Shown: positions 19,642-28,611 of the stretch, piece after piece | How positions within the stretch are numbered: position 1 is the stretch's first letter | Layout of the letters: every line of letters begins with the position of its first letter | Source: Allosalinactinospora lopnorensis | GTDB lineage: Bacteria > Actinomycetota > Actinomycetes > Streptosporangiales > Streptosporangiaceae | Direction: 5' to 3' | DNA length: 64,000 nucleotides | Assembly: GCF_000981225.1 (NCBI RefSeq) | Contig: NZ_LAJC01000015.1 | Location: forward strand, 31,791 to 95,790 | Notes under the pieces: generated by a model | Told to the model about the DNA's origin: nothing | The model's database searches: none | The model's input: the letters and a program-made list of their open reading frames with translations, nothing else | Translations under genes and position numbers: made by a program

Positions 19642-19724
19642 TGAGCACGGCGCGGGGAGCCCGGCCGCGGCGCGGTTCACTCTGCGGGAGTGCCCGCCTC
19701 CGGCGGTCGCCTAGAGTCGGGGCC

Positions 19725-20093
19725 GTGAGCGTCCTCATCGATCCCCCCGTTTGGCCCGGTCCGCGCGATCTGTACTGGTCGCATCTGGTCAGCGACGCCA
19801 GTCACGACGAGTTGCACGATTTCGCTCGCCGGCTCGGCGTGCCCGCCCGGGCCTTCGACCGGGACCACTACGACGTTCCCGAGACGGCCTACAATCGGGC
19901 GATCGAGTTGGGCGCGCTGCCGGTACCGGGTCGGGAACTGGTCGCCCGACTGGTCGCCTCAGGACTGCGGCGACGCAAGTCCGGGCGCGGTGTTCTCCAG
20001 TCGGACCAGCTCCGCGCGGATGTTGACCCGCGCCCGATCCTCCCAGCGGACGCGGGCGAGCGGCGTGTGGAACAGCTGAGGCGTTCGGAGTAA
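19725..20093 (+). CDS. DUF4031 family protein with unusual antisense extension
   Basis: Begins MSVLIDPPVWPGPRDLYWSH and continues LVSDASHDELHDFARRLGVP, RAFDRDHYDVPE and ARLVASGLRRRK, the complete DUF4031 domain of about 90 residues. Homologues normally stop close to the RRRK. Here the frame runs on for about 35 residues antisense to the 3' end of the HD-domain gene, so the tail is either a natural read-through extension or the result of a missing base near 19980. Function is unknown; the family is often found near nucleotide or HD hydrolase genes. The GTG at 19725 is the expected start. Confidence 0.7.
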   Translation: MSVLIDPPVWPGPRDLYWSHLVSDASHDELHDFARRLGVPARAFDRDHYDVPETAYNRAIELGALPVPGRELVARLVASGLRRRKSGRGVLQSDQLRADVDPRPILPADAGERRVEQLRRSE

Positions 20094-20621
20094 CTCCCGC
20101 AGGATCGCGGCCCGGCCCCGCCGGAAGTCGGTGTCGGGAACGTGGGAGTACTCCTCGCGCACCGCGGCGGTGTAGGCCAGGTACTCGCCGGGGGTGCCAC
20201 CCAGTACGGACAGGTCGGCGTCGCAGAGCACCCGGCCGTCGGGGTCGCCGACCGCAGGGCGGTGCGCGGCGGTGAGCCGGACCAGCCGGGCCACCTCGGC
20301 CACGCGCGCGCCGTCCACTCCGCAGGCCGGAAGCGTCTGCTCGGCGAGGCGGGCGCTCTGCTCCTCGTCCTCGCCCGGCATTCCCGCATAGACCGCGTCG
20401 TGGAACCAGGCGGCATAGCGCACGGCCGCGATATCGGCGGCCTGACCGGCCAGTTCGTCAACGGCGGCGAGCACCGCTCGCAAATGGTCGAGGGTGTGGT
20501 AGCGCCGGTGCGGCTCGGACCAGCGTTCGAGCAGGTCGGCCCGAACGGCCTCGGCCTCGGGTCCGGAGCCCGCGAGCTCCCGCCAGGCCGCGGAGAGCTC
20601 AGGCCCGATCGGCGTCGTCAT
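19959..20621 (-). CDS. HD-domain metal-dependent phosphohydrolase
   Basis: A 220-residue protein with the metal-binding pattern of small HD hydrolases: RRYHTLDHL (about residue 40), the HD pair in AAWFHDAVYAGMPGEDEEQSA, then RLVRLTAAHRP and LCDADLSVLGG. Natural substrate is unknown. The start at 20621 follows GAGGAG closely and overlaps the PhzF stop by 4 bp (ATGA), so the two genes are translationally coupled. Its 3' end overlaps the extended DUF4031 frame on the opposite strand. Confidence 0.82.
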   Translation of the reverse strand: MTTPIGPELSAAWRELAGSGPEAEAVRADLLERWSEPHRRYHTLDHLRAVLAAVDELAGQAADIAAVRYAAWFHDAVYAGMPGEDEEQSARLAEQTLPACGVDGARVAEVARLVRLTAAHRPAVGDPDGRVLCDADLSVLGGTPGEYLAYTAAVREEYSHVPDTDFRRGRAAILRELLRTPQLFHTPLARVRWEDRARVNIRAELVRLENTAPGLASPQS

Positions 20622-21412
20622 CGGCTCCTCGGTGGCCTCCCGTCGTTGTCTCGGCCGCCTCTCGCGCAGCCGTCATTCCCACGCGCCTCGTCGGGTAACA
20701 CGGTGGCCGCCGTGGTCCAGGGGATCCGGTAGCCGCGCGTTTCCACCAGGGCGCAACGGCCGCCGACCTCAACGGTGCCGTCGGGGCCGGGGCGCACCTC
20801 GATCCGGGAACCCATGCCCTGGCGGATGGTGAGCGGGCGCCCGAGCAGCGCCCCTAGGCGCAGGGCCGCCGCCCCCGTCGCCTCATCCTCGTCGATGCCC
20901 ATCCCGCTCGGGAAGACACGTACCCGGACCCGGCCCGCGGCCTCGTCCTCCCACGACCAGATGTGCAGGTCCGCGCCGGGCTCGGCGCCCGCCCACGCGT
21001 CGACGTCGGCGGGGGACGGCATCTGGCGGGTATCGAACTCCGGGGCCGACTCGGGAGCGGCGCGTATCCAGGTGAGATCCCCCTCGGCCCAGGTCGGCAC
21101 CGGCCCCGCCGGCGGGTTCAGCACCTGCACGCCGGTGCCGCCGCGGCGCAGCAGCCAGGAGGTCCCCACCAAGGGGTGCCCGGCGAGCGGCAGTTCCTTG
21201 GCCGGTGTGTGGATGTGCAGCCGTCCGGTCGCCGGGTCCTCGAGGAACACCGTCTCGGCGAACCCAAGATCCGCCGCCACGTGCTGGCGGGTCCGCTCCG
21301 GAAGGCCCTGGGTGTCGAGGAAGAGGCCGAGTTCGTTCCCGCCGGTGTCGCCCCCGCCGCCGAAATCGCCGAGGAACACCGTCACCACGTACAACGTGCT
21401 CGTTTCGCCCAT
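20618..21412 (-). CDS. PhzF family isomerase-like protein
   Basis: A 264-residue PhzF-like protein made of two similar hotdog-like halves. The N-terminal half has GFAETVFLED, whose Glu is the family's catalytic acid/base, and ELPLAGHPLVGTSWLL; the second half has MGIDEDEATGAAALRLGALL. Family members isomerise small acids (in phenazine synthesis or otherwise), and this one is not beside phenazine genes, so the substrate is unknown. It is coupled to the HD hydrolase by a 4-bp overlap. Confidence 0.85.
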   Translation of the reverse strand: MGETSTLYVVTVFLGDFGGGGDTGGNELGLFLDTQGLPERTRQHVAADLGFAETVFLEDPATGRLHIHTPAKELPLAGHPLVGTSWLLRRGGTGVQVLNPPAGPVPTWAEGDLTWIRAAPESAPEFDTRQMPSPADVDAWAGAEPGADLHIWSWEDEAAGRVRVRVFPSGMGIDEDEATGAAALRLGALLGRPLTIRQGMGSRIEVRPGPDGTVEVGGRCALVETRGYRIPWTTAATVLPDEARGNDGCARGGRDNDGRPPRSR

Positions 21413-21665
21413 GGCGCCACCCTAACCCCGGACATCAGCAAAGCATTGCTTACTTTTTACCTGGTCGATGCGTTAGCCGCCCTTGGTCAAGTGGCGCCCT
21501 CCCAGCGGCTGTAGAGCGTTAATCGGCGCTGATGTGGATCGGCGGCGTTAAGCACGCGTTAATAGCCCTCCATGGATCCGGGATCGGGACGTAAGCTCAG
21601 AAAACGTGCTTGACCTTTTCCCTCCCCGCAAACTTCGGCCGCCTCGCCGCCGGAGAGAGGTATCA
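21413..21665. promoter_or_regulatory. Divergent region with repeated GCGTTAA motifs
   Basis: Between phzF (minus) and the VOC gene (plus). The A+T-rich core carries four related words: gcgttagcc near 21470, gcgttaatc near 21518, gcgttaagc near 21549 and gcgttaata near 21559. Repeated GCGTTAA spaced over 100 bp suggests a regulator binding array or promoter. No regulator gene is adjacent. Confidence 0.35.
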
Positions 21666-22076
21666 GTGCCCCGCTTTTCCGGTATCGCCCACATCACGCT
21701 TTCCGTGCGTGACCGCGACGCCAGCGTCGAGTTCTACCGCTCCGTCCTCGGCTTCCGGGAGTTCCGGACTCGTGACGACGGTCAGACGCTGCACACCGAC
21801 TGCAGCCACGAGTCGGGTATGGTCCTCGGGTTCACCCAGCACAAGGACCACTTCAAGGGGCTGTTCGACTGCCGGCACGCCGGTGTCGACCACATCGCCC
21901 TCAGGATCGGCCACCTGGGTGATCTGGAGGCGTGGGAGGAGCGTCTGACCGACATGGACATCGACCACACGCCGATCGTCCATTCCGCGTGGGGTTCGGC
22001 TCTCAACTTCAACGACCCGGACGGTTTCCAGCTCGAACTGTTCTGCCCGGCCGAACCGGACAGCGGCGAAGACTAG
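21666..22076 (+). CDS. VOC superfamily (glyoxalase/dioxygenase-like) protein
   Basis: A 136-residue single vicinal-oxygen-chelate module pair. Predicted metal ligands are His in IAHITLSVRD, His in GVDHIALRIGH and Glu in DGFQLELFCPAE. Reaction unknown; similar short proteins are annotated as glyoxalase or bleomycin-resistance type. The GTG at 21666 is preferred, with GAGAGG 5 bases upstream; the upstream in-frame extension is basic and low-complexity. The gene is followed by a strong bidirectional hairpin. Confidence 0.82.
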   Translation: MPRFSGIAHITLSVRDRDASVEFYRSVLGFREFRTRDDGQTLHTDCSHESGMVLGFTQHKDHFKGLFDCRHAGVDHIALRIGHLGDLEAWEERLTDMDIDHTPIVHSAWGSALNFNDPDGFQLELFCPAEPDSGED

Positions 22077-22087
22077 AAGGACGGCGT

Positions 22088-22120
22088 GCTACCCGCCGGA
22101 CGGAAGGTCCGGCGGGTAGC
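22088..22120. terminator. Bidirectional terminator between the VOC gene and deoR
   Basis: A perfect 14-bp stem, 22088-22101 with 22107-22120 (core CTACCCGCCGGAC / GTCCGGCGGGTAG), and a 5-base loop GGAAG. It lies between convergent genes, 11 bp after the VOC stop and 30 bp before the deoR stop. Confidence 0.85.
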
Positions 22121-22150
22121 CGAAGCGGTCTGCCGGACGGCCCCACGGGA

Positions 22151-22921
22151 CTACTCGGATGCGACCAGGTGCAGGCGCATGTCCCGGGACCGCATCTCAT
22201 CGACGGCCGACCGGGGGAGCCGATCGTCGCTGACGATCAGGTCGAACTCCTCCAGCCGGGCCACCCGGAACGTGCCGAACTTGCCGTACTTCGTGCTGTC
22301 CACGGTGAGGACGCTCTTGGAGGCGATGTTCAGCAGCTGCTGCTTTGCCACGACCTTGGGTTCCGATGGGGTGGTCGAACCGCGGTCGATGTCCCAGGAG
22401 CTGCTGGCGATGAACGCCAGGTCGACGTTGACCTTGCTGAGGAAGTCCGCGGTGAACTGCCCGACCGAGGAGTGGTCGGCGTGCGAGACGACGCCTCCGG
22501 TGTGGATCAGCTCGATGTTGGGGTACTCCATGAGGTGGCCCACGACGTTGAAGTCGTTCGTGACGACGGTCAGCCCCCGCTTGCCGGTGAGCATCGGCAC
22601 CATCTGCAGCGTGGTCGTCCCGGCGTCCAGGAAGATGGTGAAGTTCTCCCGCACCAGCTCCGCCGCGGCCCGCGTGATGGCGCGCTTGGCCGGCACCTCC
22701 AGTTGGGCCTTGGCCAGGTAGGAGGGTTCGCTCTTGAGCCGGGCCGCCAGGCGCACCCCACCGGTGACCGACAGCACCTTGCCCTCGTTCTCCAGCGTCT
22801 GGATGTCCCGCCGCACCGTCATGTGCGATACGGACAGCATCGACGTGAGCTCGTTGATGCTCAGAACGTGGCGTTCCTGCAAGAGCTTAAGGATGTGCTC
22901 GCGTCGCTGGTCGGGGATCAT
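22151..22921 (-). CDS. DeoR/GlpR-family transcriptional regulator
   Basis: A 256-residue repressor-type protein. The N-terminal winged helix reads RREHILKLLQERHVLSINEL then LSVSHMTVRRDIQTLE, followed by the DeoR signature region (GGVRLAARLKSEPSY) and the sugar-phosphate-isomerase-like sensor domain (FLDAGTTTLQM, VVTNDFNVV, DSTKYGKFG). DeoR proteins bind phosphorylated sugars or glycerol-3-phosphate. It is divergent from a glycerophosphodiesterase across 309 bp, so glycerol-3-phosphate is a plausible effector (inference). The ATG at 22921 has GAGG 6 bases upstream. Confidence 0.9.
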   Translation of the reverse strand: MIPDQRREHILKLLQERHVLSINELTSMLSVSHMTVRRDIQTLENEGKVLSVTGGVRLAARLKSEPSYLAKAQLEVPAKRAITRAAAELVRENFTIFLDAGTTTLQMVPMLTGKRGLTVVTNDFNVVGHLMEYPNIELIHTGGVVSHADHSSVGQFTADFLSKVNVDLAFIASSSWDIDRGSTTPSEPKVVAKQQLLNIASKSVLTVDSTKYGKFGTFRVARLEEFDLIVSDDRLPRSAVDEMRSRDMRLHLVASE

Positions 22922-23230
22922 CGTTCGCCTCAAGACCTCGGTTGTGGGAAGTGCGTGTGCCACTGTTGCAGACGCACGGTCTGCCCTAGAAGTTTCCCAG
23001 GTCAGGCGCGACCGGCACCGCACGGGCCCGGCCCGTGTCCCCTCGTATGCCCGCTGTCCTGGTCTTTTTCCTGGTTTTTCCCGGTACCCCCTTCGCCGGT
23101 GTCGGGTTTTTGGCAATCTGGGGGGCACGACTCTTGCAGGCCTGGAAAACAGCAGCAGCGGCGGCCCGCCCTCGCCGCGCCGATGTCGACCCGGCCGCGC
23201 ATCGGATCGAAGATGTCCAGGAGATGCCTC
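22922..23230. promoter_or_regulatory. Divergent deoR/glycerophosphodiesterase control region
   Basis: Noncoding, about 309 bp. It contains an exact inverted repeat CACGGGC-CCG-GCCCGTG at 23021-23037 and a tandem TCCTGGT-CTTTT / TCCTGGT-TTTTC pair near 23059-23081, unusually T-rich for this genome. Both are candidate DeoR operators. No gene is seen. Confidence 0.4.
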
Positions 23231-23994
23231 ATGACGCTGGCGATCGCCCATCGCGGTGACCCCATCCAGTTCCGGGAGAACACACTGCCGGCCATTCGGG
23301 CCGCCGCCGCGGCGGGGGCCGACATGGTGGAGATCGACCTCAAGCTCACCAGCGACGCCCAGGTGGTTCTGCTCCACGACGCCACCATGGAACGCCTCTG
23401 GGGCTTCTCCCGGCCGGTGACCGGACTGAGCCTGGCCGAGCTGGCCGCGTTCAACGGCGAGGCGGACCAGCGTGTCCCGACCCTGCTGGAGGTTCTGGCG
23501 GAGTTCGGCCGGCCGCACCCGCTCCAGTTCATGCTGAACGTGACGTCGGTCGACACCGCCCTGGCCACCGACGCCTGGTGCAGGAGCTCGGTCTGGCCGA
23601 AAAGGTGCTCTACACCGGTTCGATCGAGGCGATACGCGCGGTCCGGTCGCACCGTCCCGGCGTGGAGCTGGCGCTGACCTGGGACCGCGAGGATCCGCCC
23701 GCGGCCGACCTGTGGCAGGCGGTGCGCCCGCGCTTCTACAACGTCTATTATCCGCTCATCACCCGCGAACTGGTGGCGGAGGTGCATCGACACGGCTGCG
23801 AGGTCTCAGCGTGGACGGTCAACGACTTCACGGAGATGGCACGGCTTCTCGGCATGGGGGTCGACGCGGTCGTGACCGACCACCCCGCCGAACTCGCCCA
23901 GCTGGCCGGTGGACAGCGTGAGCACACGAGCGCCCACCAGGACCGGGCCGCCCGGCCCGCCGCGGAGCCGCCGCATCAGCGCCGCGGCTGGTAG
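23231..23994 (+). CDS. Glycerophosphodiester phosphodiesterase, frameshifted
   Basis: GDPD-type TIM barrel, hydrolysing glycerophosphodiesters to glycerol-3-phosphate and an alcohol. It opens MTLAIAHRGDPIQFRENTLP (catalytic His and Arg of HRG), then DMVEIDLKLTSDAQVVLLHD (metal-binding Glu/Asp and the second His), and ends with VSAWTVND and VDAVVTDHPAEL, typical strands 7-8. The frame breaks at 23574-23575, where one C seems missing (GCCTGG for GCCCTGG); repaired length is 254 residues. The ATG at 23231 has AGGAG 7 bases upstream. No signal peptide, so cytosolic. Divergent from deoR. Confidence 0.87.
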
Positions 23995-24196
23995 AGAGAT
24001 CCCTGCGCCGCGGGCGTTTCCGAGCCCTTCCAAGCTGAGCGCGGAGATCCGGACCCCGAAATCCGCGGTCGGCATCCGTGTTTCCCGTGAATCGGAACGC
24101 CTGCACGACTATCATCGAAACCGGTTCGTAACCGGATCCGCTGACATCAACCCCCTCGATCGTGTCGCCTGTCGGCGGCGCACTCAAGAGATGATC

Positions 24197-24820
24197 ATGA
24201 CGGCCGACCTCTCGCCACACGATGCCCGAGTCACCGAACACACCCTTGACGCCGCGAGACGGCTGTTCTCCCAACACGGAGTACGCGGTATCGACATGGC
24301 CACGCTCATCCGGGAGATCACCCGGGAGACCGGGATCAACTTCCTGGAGTTCCGCCGTGCCTTCCCCACCCGGATGGACCTGGTCTACGCGGTCGTCCTC
24401 CGTTCCACTCGCACGCTCGTCACGGGGCAGATCGCCGACTCCGGGGCACCCGAACCCCCGGTGGACCGCCTTGCCGCGCTCATCCGCAGGCACATCGATT
24501 TCTGCTGGGAGCACTGGACGGAGGAAGGGCTGCGGCGCGATCTGATGCCCACGCTCCGCGCCATCCACCCCACGCGCTACCGGGAACTGTACGACCTCAT
24601 GCGCTCCTACCAGGAGCACATCCGCGACATGATCGCAGAGGGCAACAGTGCGGGACTCTTCACCGCCCCCCAGCCCGGTGCCGCGGCCGACACCGTCCTG
24701 GAGACCCTGGACTCCATCCTGAACTGGTACGAGCCCGAGGGCGGGCTGACTCTGCCGCAGCTGGGCGATGTCTACGTCGATCTGATCATCCACCACCAGA
24801 TGGGCTGTCCTCGCGAGTAG
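24197..24820 (+). CDS. TetR-family transcriptional regulator
   Basis: A 207-residue protein. The HTH is LDAARRLFSQHGVRGIDMATL then IREITRETGINFLEFRRAF, where recognition-helix residues are less standard (NFLEFRRAFPTRMDLVYAV). The C-terminal helical domain is diverse (EEGLRRDLMPTLRAIHPTRY) and gives no clue to the ligand. The ATG at 24197 follows AAGAG by 7 bases; an in-frame ATG at 24191 is less likely. It is convergent with the transhydrogenase operon, and its target is unknown. Confidence 0.82.
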   Translation: MTADLSPHDARVTEHTLDAARRLFSQHGVRGIDMATLIREITRETGINFLEFRRAFPTRMDLVYAVVLRSTRTLVTGQIADSGAPEPPVDRLAALIRRHIDFCWEHWTEEGLRRDLMPTLRAIHPTRYRELYDLMRSYQEHIRDMIAEGNSAGLFTAPQPGAAADTVLETLDSILNWYEPEGGLTLPQLGDVYVDLIIHHQMGCPRE

Positions 24821-24852
24821 CGCCGGTGGTTCGCCGCGCTGGAGGCGGAACC

Positions 24853-26267
24853 TCACCGCACGAGGGTCTTGACGGCCGTTGTCAGCGTTCCGAGCGCGGA
24901 CTTCGCGTCGGCCAGGAACATGCGGGTCCCGGGTTCGGTGTAGAGCTCGTTGTCGATGCCGGCGTAGCCGTGGCCCATCGACCGTTTGACCACGATGACG
25001 GTTTCGGCCCGGTCCACGTCGAGGATCGGCATGCCGGATATCGGCGTCCCCGGGCGCCGGGCGGCCGGGTTCGTGACATCGTTGGCCCCGATGACCAGCG
25101 CGACATCCGCCCGCGGGAACTCCGGGTTGATCTCCTCCATCTCCTTCATCTGGGAGTAGGGCACCTTCGCCTCGGCGAGCAGTACGTTCATGTGTCCGGG
25201 CATCCGGCCGGCCACCGGGTGGATCGCGTAGTCCACCCGCACCCCTCTGCTCTCCAGCAGCTCGGTGAGCTCGTGGAGCTCGTGCTGAGCCTGGGCCGCT
25301 GCCAGCCCGTACCCCGGGACGACGATGACACGTCCGGCATAGGCGAGCCGGATCGCGGCGTCGTCCGCGTCGATCGTCCGGATCCCCTCAGCGGCGCCGA
25401 CGGCCCCCGGCGCCGCACCGTCGCCCGTCCCGAACCCGCCGATGAGGATGCTGCCGAGGGAGCGGTTCATGGCGTCGGCCATGAGCTTGGTGAGGATGCC
25501 ACCGGAGGCGCCCACCAGGCGCCCGCGATGATGAGCATGGTGTTCTCGATGACGAAACCCGCCATCGCGACCGCCACCCCCGTGGCCGCGTTCAGCAGCG
25601 AAACGACGACGGGCATATCCGCGCCGCCGATCGCCAGCACCATCAGCACACCGAGAAGGAGCGAGGCGAGCACGAGGACGGCCAGGGCCGGAACCCCGAT
25701 GAGGCCGGCGATCAGCAGGCCGGCCGCCACGGCGATGACCGCGATCAGCACGGCGTTCAGTGCCCCGCGCCCGGGGAGGAGCACAGGGCTCCCGGACACC
25801 CATCCCTGGAGTTTCCCCGAGGCGATGAGCGAGCCGGAGAAGGCGACCGTGCCGATGAGGACGTCGAGTGTGACCGCGATCGCCGCGGCCGCTGAGAGCG
25901 TCCCCTCAGGGCCACCGAACTGCAGGAAATCGTGCACACCGATGAGGGCGGCCGCTCCGCCGCCGACCGCGTTGAAAAGGCTGACCAGTTGCGGCATGGC
26001 GGTCATCCGCACGGTGCGCGCCGAGTACAGTCCCGCGGCCGCCCCGATGGCGATTCCGACCGCGAGCACGATCCATCCCGCCGGGGTTACGGTCCCGGAG
26101 TCGATGAGGTAGACGAGGGTCGCGACCACCGCCGCGGCCATTCCCAGGGCCGAGAGCCGGTTGCCGCGTCGGGCCGTCCCCGGCGAGTTCATCAGGTGCA
26201 GCCCGATCACGAAACAGGTCGCCGCGCCCAGGTAGACGAGCCGGATGATGACGTCGACGGTGCTCAT
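24853..26267 (-). CDS. pntB: NAD(P) transhydrogenase beta subunit, frameshifted
   Basis: Proton-translocating transhydrogenase domain II/III protein. The N-terminal half has about nine membrane helices and the motif ASGKLQGWVSG. The C-terminal half binds NADP(H): VVPGYGLAAAQAQHEL, VDYAIHPVAGRMPGHMNVLLAEA, ALVIGANDVTNPAA and KRSMGHGYAGIDNELY. The frame is lost near 25518, where one G (plus strand) seems missing in CCAGGCG; the repaired protein reads AGALVGASGGILTKLM and has 471 residues. It is the last gene of the pntAa-pntAb-pntB operon, overlapping pntAb by 4 bp. Confidence 0.88.
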
Positions 26268-26695
26268 GACCGGCCCTCCCGGGGATCCGCCGCCTCTGTG
26301 CCGGTCCGGCCGTCGTCCGCCGCCTCAGCCGGTTCCCGCGCGCCGCTGCCGGCGGAGACCGCCGGGGGTGCGCCCGCGGCGTCCTCCTCGACGGCGGGCT
26401 CGGGTGCACGCTCCGAGGGCGGGCGGAACATCTGCAGCATCCGGTCCGTGACGACATACCCCCCGACGACGTTCATGGCGGCGAACACCGCGGCCACCAG
26501 CGCCAGCGCGTAGCCGAGCGGGGTATCCGCCGTGACGGCGATGACCATCGCCCCGACCAGGACGACGCCGTGGATGGCGTTGGCGGCCGACATCAGCGGC
26601 GTGTGCAGGGTCGCGGGCACCTTACTGATGACCTCGAACCCCACCAGGACGCTGAGCAGAAAGATGGTCAGGTCAGTAAGGAGTTCCGGACTCAT
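26264..26695 (-). CDS. pntAb: NAD(P) transhydrogenase alpha subunit part 2 (membrane)
   Basis: A 143-residue membrane subunit with three to four helices (LTIFLLSVLVGFEVISKVP, TPLMSAANAIHGVVLVGAMV, ALALVAAVFAAMNVVGGYVV) and the motif VVTDRMLQMF. It is the separate membrane part of the alpha subunit, as in Rhodospirillum-type three-polypeptide enzymes. A C-terminal Glu/Ala/Pro-rich extension of about 45 residues is unusual. It overlaps pntAa by 23 bp and pntB by 4 bp, implying translational coupling. Confidence 0.9.
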   Translation of the reverse strand: MSPELLTDLTIFLLSVLVGFEVISKVPATLHTPLMSAANAIHGVVLVGAMVIAVTADTPLGYALALVAAVFAAMNVVGGYVVTDRMLQMFRPPSERAPEPAVEEDAAGAPPAVSAGSGAREPAEAADDGRTGTEAADPREGRS

Positions 26696-27881
26696 GGGGT
26701 TCGACTCCTCCCGCTGTTGTCACGGCTTCGACCGCTGCCGCGGCAGCGTGGTGCACCACCCTGCCGCCGTGTGTGATGACAACTCCCGCCTGGATCTCGT
26801 CGTCCAGATCGATCACCGGCCGCCCTTCGCTGAACATGTGGAAGAGCAGCGTCCGCACGTTGCGCGAGTAGGCCTCCGACGCCGCGCGGGGCACCGTGGC
26901 GGGCAGGTTCCCGGCACCGATGACCGTGACCCCGCGATCGGTGACGACCGTGTCGTCCGAGCGGGACAGCGCCACGTTCCCGCCGTACGGGCCCGCCGCG
27001 AGGTCCACCACGACCGCGCCCGGGCGGAGCCGGGCGATCGCGTCCTCCTCCAGCAGCAGAGGCGGCCGCCCGCCGGGGACCTGTGCGGTGGCGATCACGA
27101 TGTCGAAGCGGTGGACCTGGTCGGAAAGGGCTCCGAGCTGGAACCGCCGCTCCGCGTCGGTGAGAGCGCGGGCGTATCCCCCGCCGGCCCCCGCCGATTC
27201 CACTTCGGGCAGTTCCAGGACCTCGGCGCCGAGCGAGCGGATCTCCTCGCGCGCCTCGTGGCGGACGTCGTAACCGGTGACGACGGCACCGAGCCGGTTG
27301 GCGGTCGCGATCGCCTGCAGTCCGGCGACTCCGGCCCCCAGCACCAGGATCTCCGCGGGCCGCGCCACACCGGCCGCGGTCATCAGGAGGGGAAGGTAGC
27401 GGTCGTAGGCCGCGGCGGCGACGATCACCGCCTTGTACCCGGCGACGTTGGCCTGGGAGCTGAGCGCGTCCATCGGCTGTGCCCGGCTCAGCGTACGTGG
27501 CACTCCGTCGAGACTGACAGCGGTGACGCCGAGATCAGCCAGGTCGCGAATGAGCAGGGGGTCGTTCAGCGGCTGCAGCATGCCCACGACGGTCTGGTCG
27601 GAGCGCAGCCGGCGCAGGATCTCGGAGGAAGGGCGCGTCACCGACAGCAGGACATCGGCGCGCTCGTGCAGTTCCGATGCGGACACGACCTCGGCGCCCG
27701 CTGAAACGTAGTCGTCGTCGGAGTAGTGTGCCCCTGCTCCGGCGCCGGTCTCGACCAGCACCGCCGGCCCCAGCTCCCGCAGGCTCTCCACAGCGGCGGG
27801 GACCACCGCGACCCTTCGCTCTTCGGAGGCGGTCTCCTTGAGGATCCCAACAGTCAGGGCTTGTACTGGCGCTTCGGCCAT
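26673..27881 (-). CDS. pntAa: NAD(P) transhydrogenase alpha subunit part 1 (NAD-binding)
   Basis: A 402-residue soluble NAD(H)-binding subunit related to alanine dehydrogenase. It has VGILKETASEERRVAVVP at the N-terminus, the mobile-domain region and Rossmann loop LVLGAGVAGLQAIATANRLG, the RFDIVIATAQVPGGRPP segment and PRAASEAYSRN. The ATG at 27881 has GGAGGAGGG about 5 bases upstream. First gene of the pnt operon, which uses the proton gradient to make NADPH from NADH. Alanine dehydrogenase is excluded by the downstream partner genes. Confidence 0.9.
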   Translation of the reverse strand: MAEAPVQALTVGILKETASEERRVAVVPAAVESLRELGPAVLVETGAGAGAHYSDDDYVSAGAEVVSASELHERADVLLSVTRPSSEILRRLRSDQTVVGMLQPLNDPLLIRDLADLGVTAVSLDGVPRTLSRAQPMDALSSQANVAGYKAVIVAAAAYDRYLPLLMTAAGVARPAEILVLGAGVAGLQAIATANRLGAVVTGYDVRHEAREEIRSLGAEVLELPEVESAGAGGGYARALTDAERRFQLGALSDQVHRFDIVIATAQVPGGRPPLLLEEDAIARLRPGAVVVDLAAGPYGGNVALSRSDDTVVTDRGVTVIGAGNLPATVPRAASEAYSRNVRTLLFHMFSEGRPVIDLDDEIQAGVVITHGGRVVHHAAAAAVEAVTTAGGVEPHESGTPY

Positions 27882-28038
27882 ATCAGCCCTCCTCCTGCCG
27901 GCACGAGCTCCGGGCACTTCCTACCCACCGAGACTCGTGCGGATGCGTGCGCGTCCCCGCGCCGTCCTGGTCCGGCCGCCTGAGACGGCGCTGCGGTCTC
28001 GGGGCGAGGTCTGCCGTGTCGGAAAAAGCAGGGGCCCG

Positions 28039-28611
28039 CTACGAGCGGTCGACGACGGTCAGCACGGCCCAGACCACCTTGCCTTGACCTTCGAGCAGGT
28101 GCCAGCCCCAGGCGGAGCTGAACGACTCGATGAGGTGCAGCCCGCGCCCGCCCTCTTCGAGGTCGCTCTGCTCGCCCAGTTCCGGTACCCGATGGCTGGG
28201 GTCGAAGGCCATGCAGGTCAGCTGGGTGCCCTCGCGGAGCAGTCCGAGCTGGATGGACCATTCGGAGATGGCTCCGGCCGTCTCCGGCACCGCATGCCGG
28301 CACGCGTTGGTCACCAGTTCGGAGACGACGAGCCGAACCTCACCGAGCAGCCCGCTCAGGTCGGCCAGTCCCCAGCTGGATAACGCCGTGCGCGCGAAGT
28401 CCCGGGCGGTCCTGACCGAGGAAGCGTGGAATCCCAGTCCCTGCGCAGCGATGCGCCGGTCGAGGACGCGATGGCCGATGGGCAGCGGCATTGATGTGAG
28501 TCCCCACCACCCGCTGGGCGCGTCGGCGGGTTCGATCGCGGACAGCACCCGGTCGATCCCTGCTCTCGTGTGCGGGTCACTGGCACTACAGGAAGCGAAG
28601 CGCGCGTTCAT
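28039..28611 (-). CDS. ATP-binding (HATPase/anti-sigma-like) regulatory protein
   Basis: A 190-residue GHKL ATPase of the RsbW-like group. Motifs are LVVSELVTNACRHA (N-box), LTCMAFDPSHRVP (G1) and EEGGRGLHLIESFSSAWG (G2). These actinobacterial proteins accompany DUF397 and XRE/DUF5753 genes in WhiJ-like sets, which is the setting here: DUF397 at 29178 and XRE at 29722, with a divergent 566-bp control region between. Likely role is a kinase or binding partner in developmental or antibiotic control. The ATG at 28611 has AGGGG upstream. Confidence 0.82.
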   Translation of the reverse strand: MNARFASCSASDPHTRAGIDRVLSAIEPADAPSGWWGLTSMPLPIGHRVLDRRIAAQGLGFHASSVRTARDFARTALSSWGLADLSGLLGEVRLVVSELVTNACRHAVPETAGAISEWSIQLGLLREGTQLTCMAFDPSHRVPELGEQSDLEEGGRGLHLIESFSSAWGWHLLEGQGKVVWAVLTVVDRS

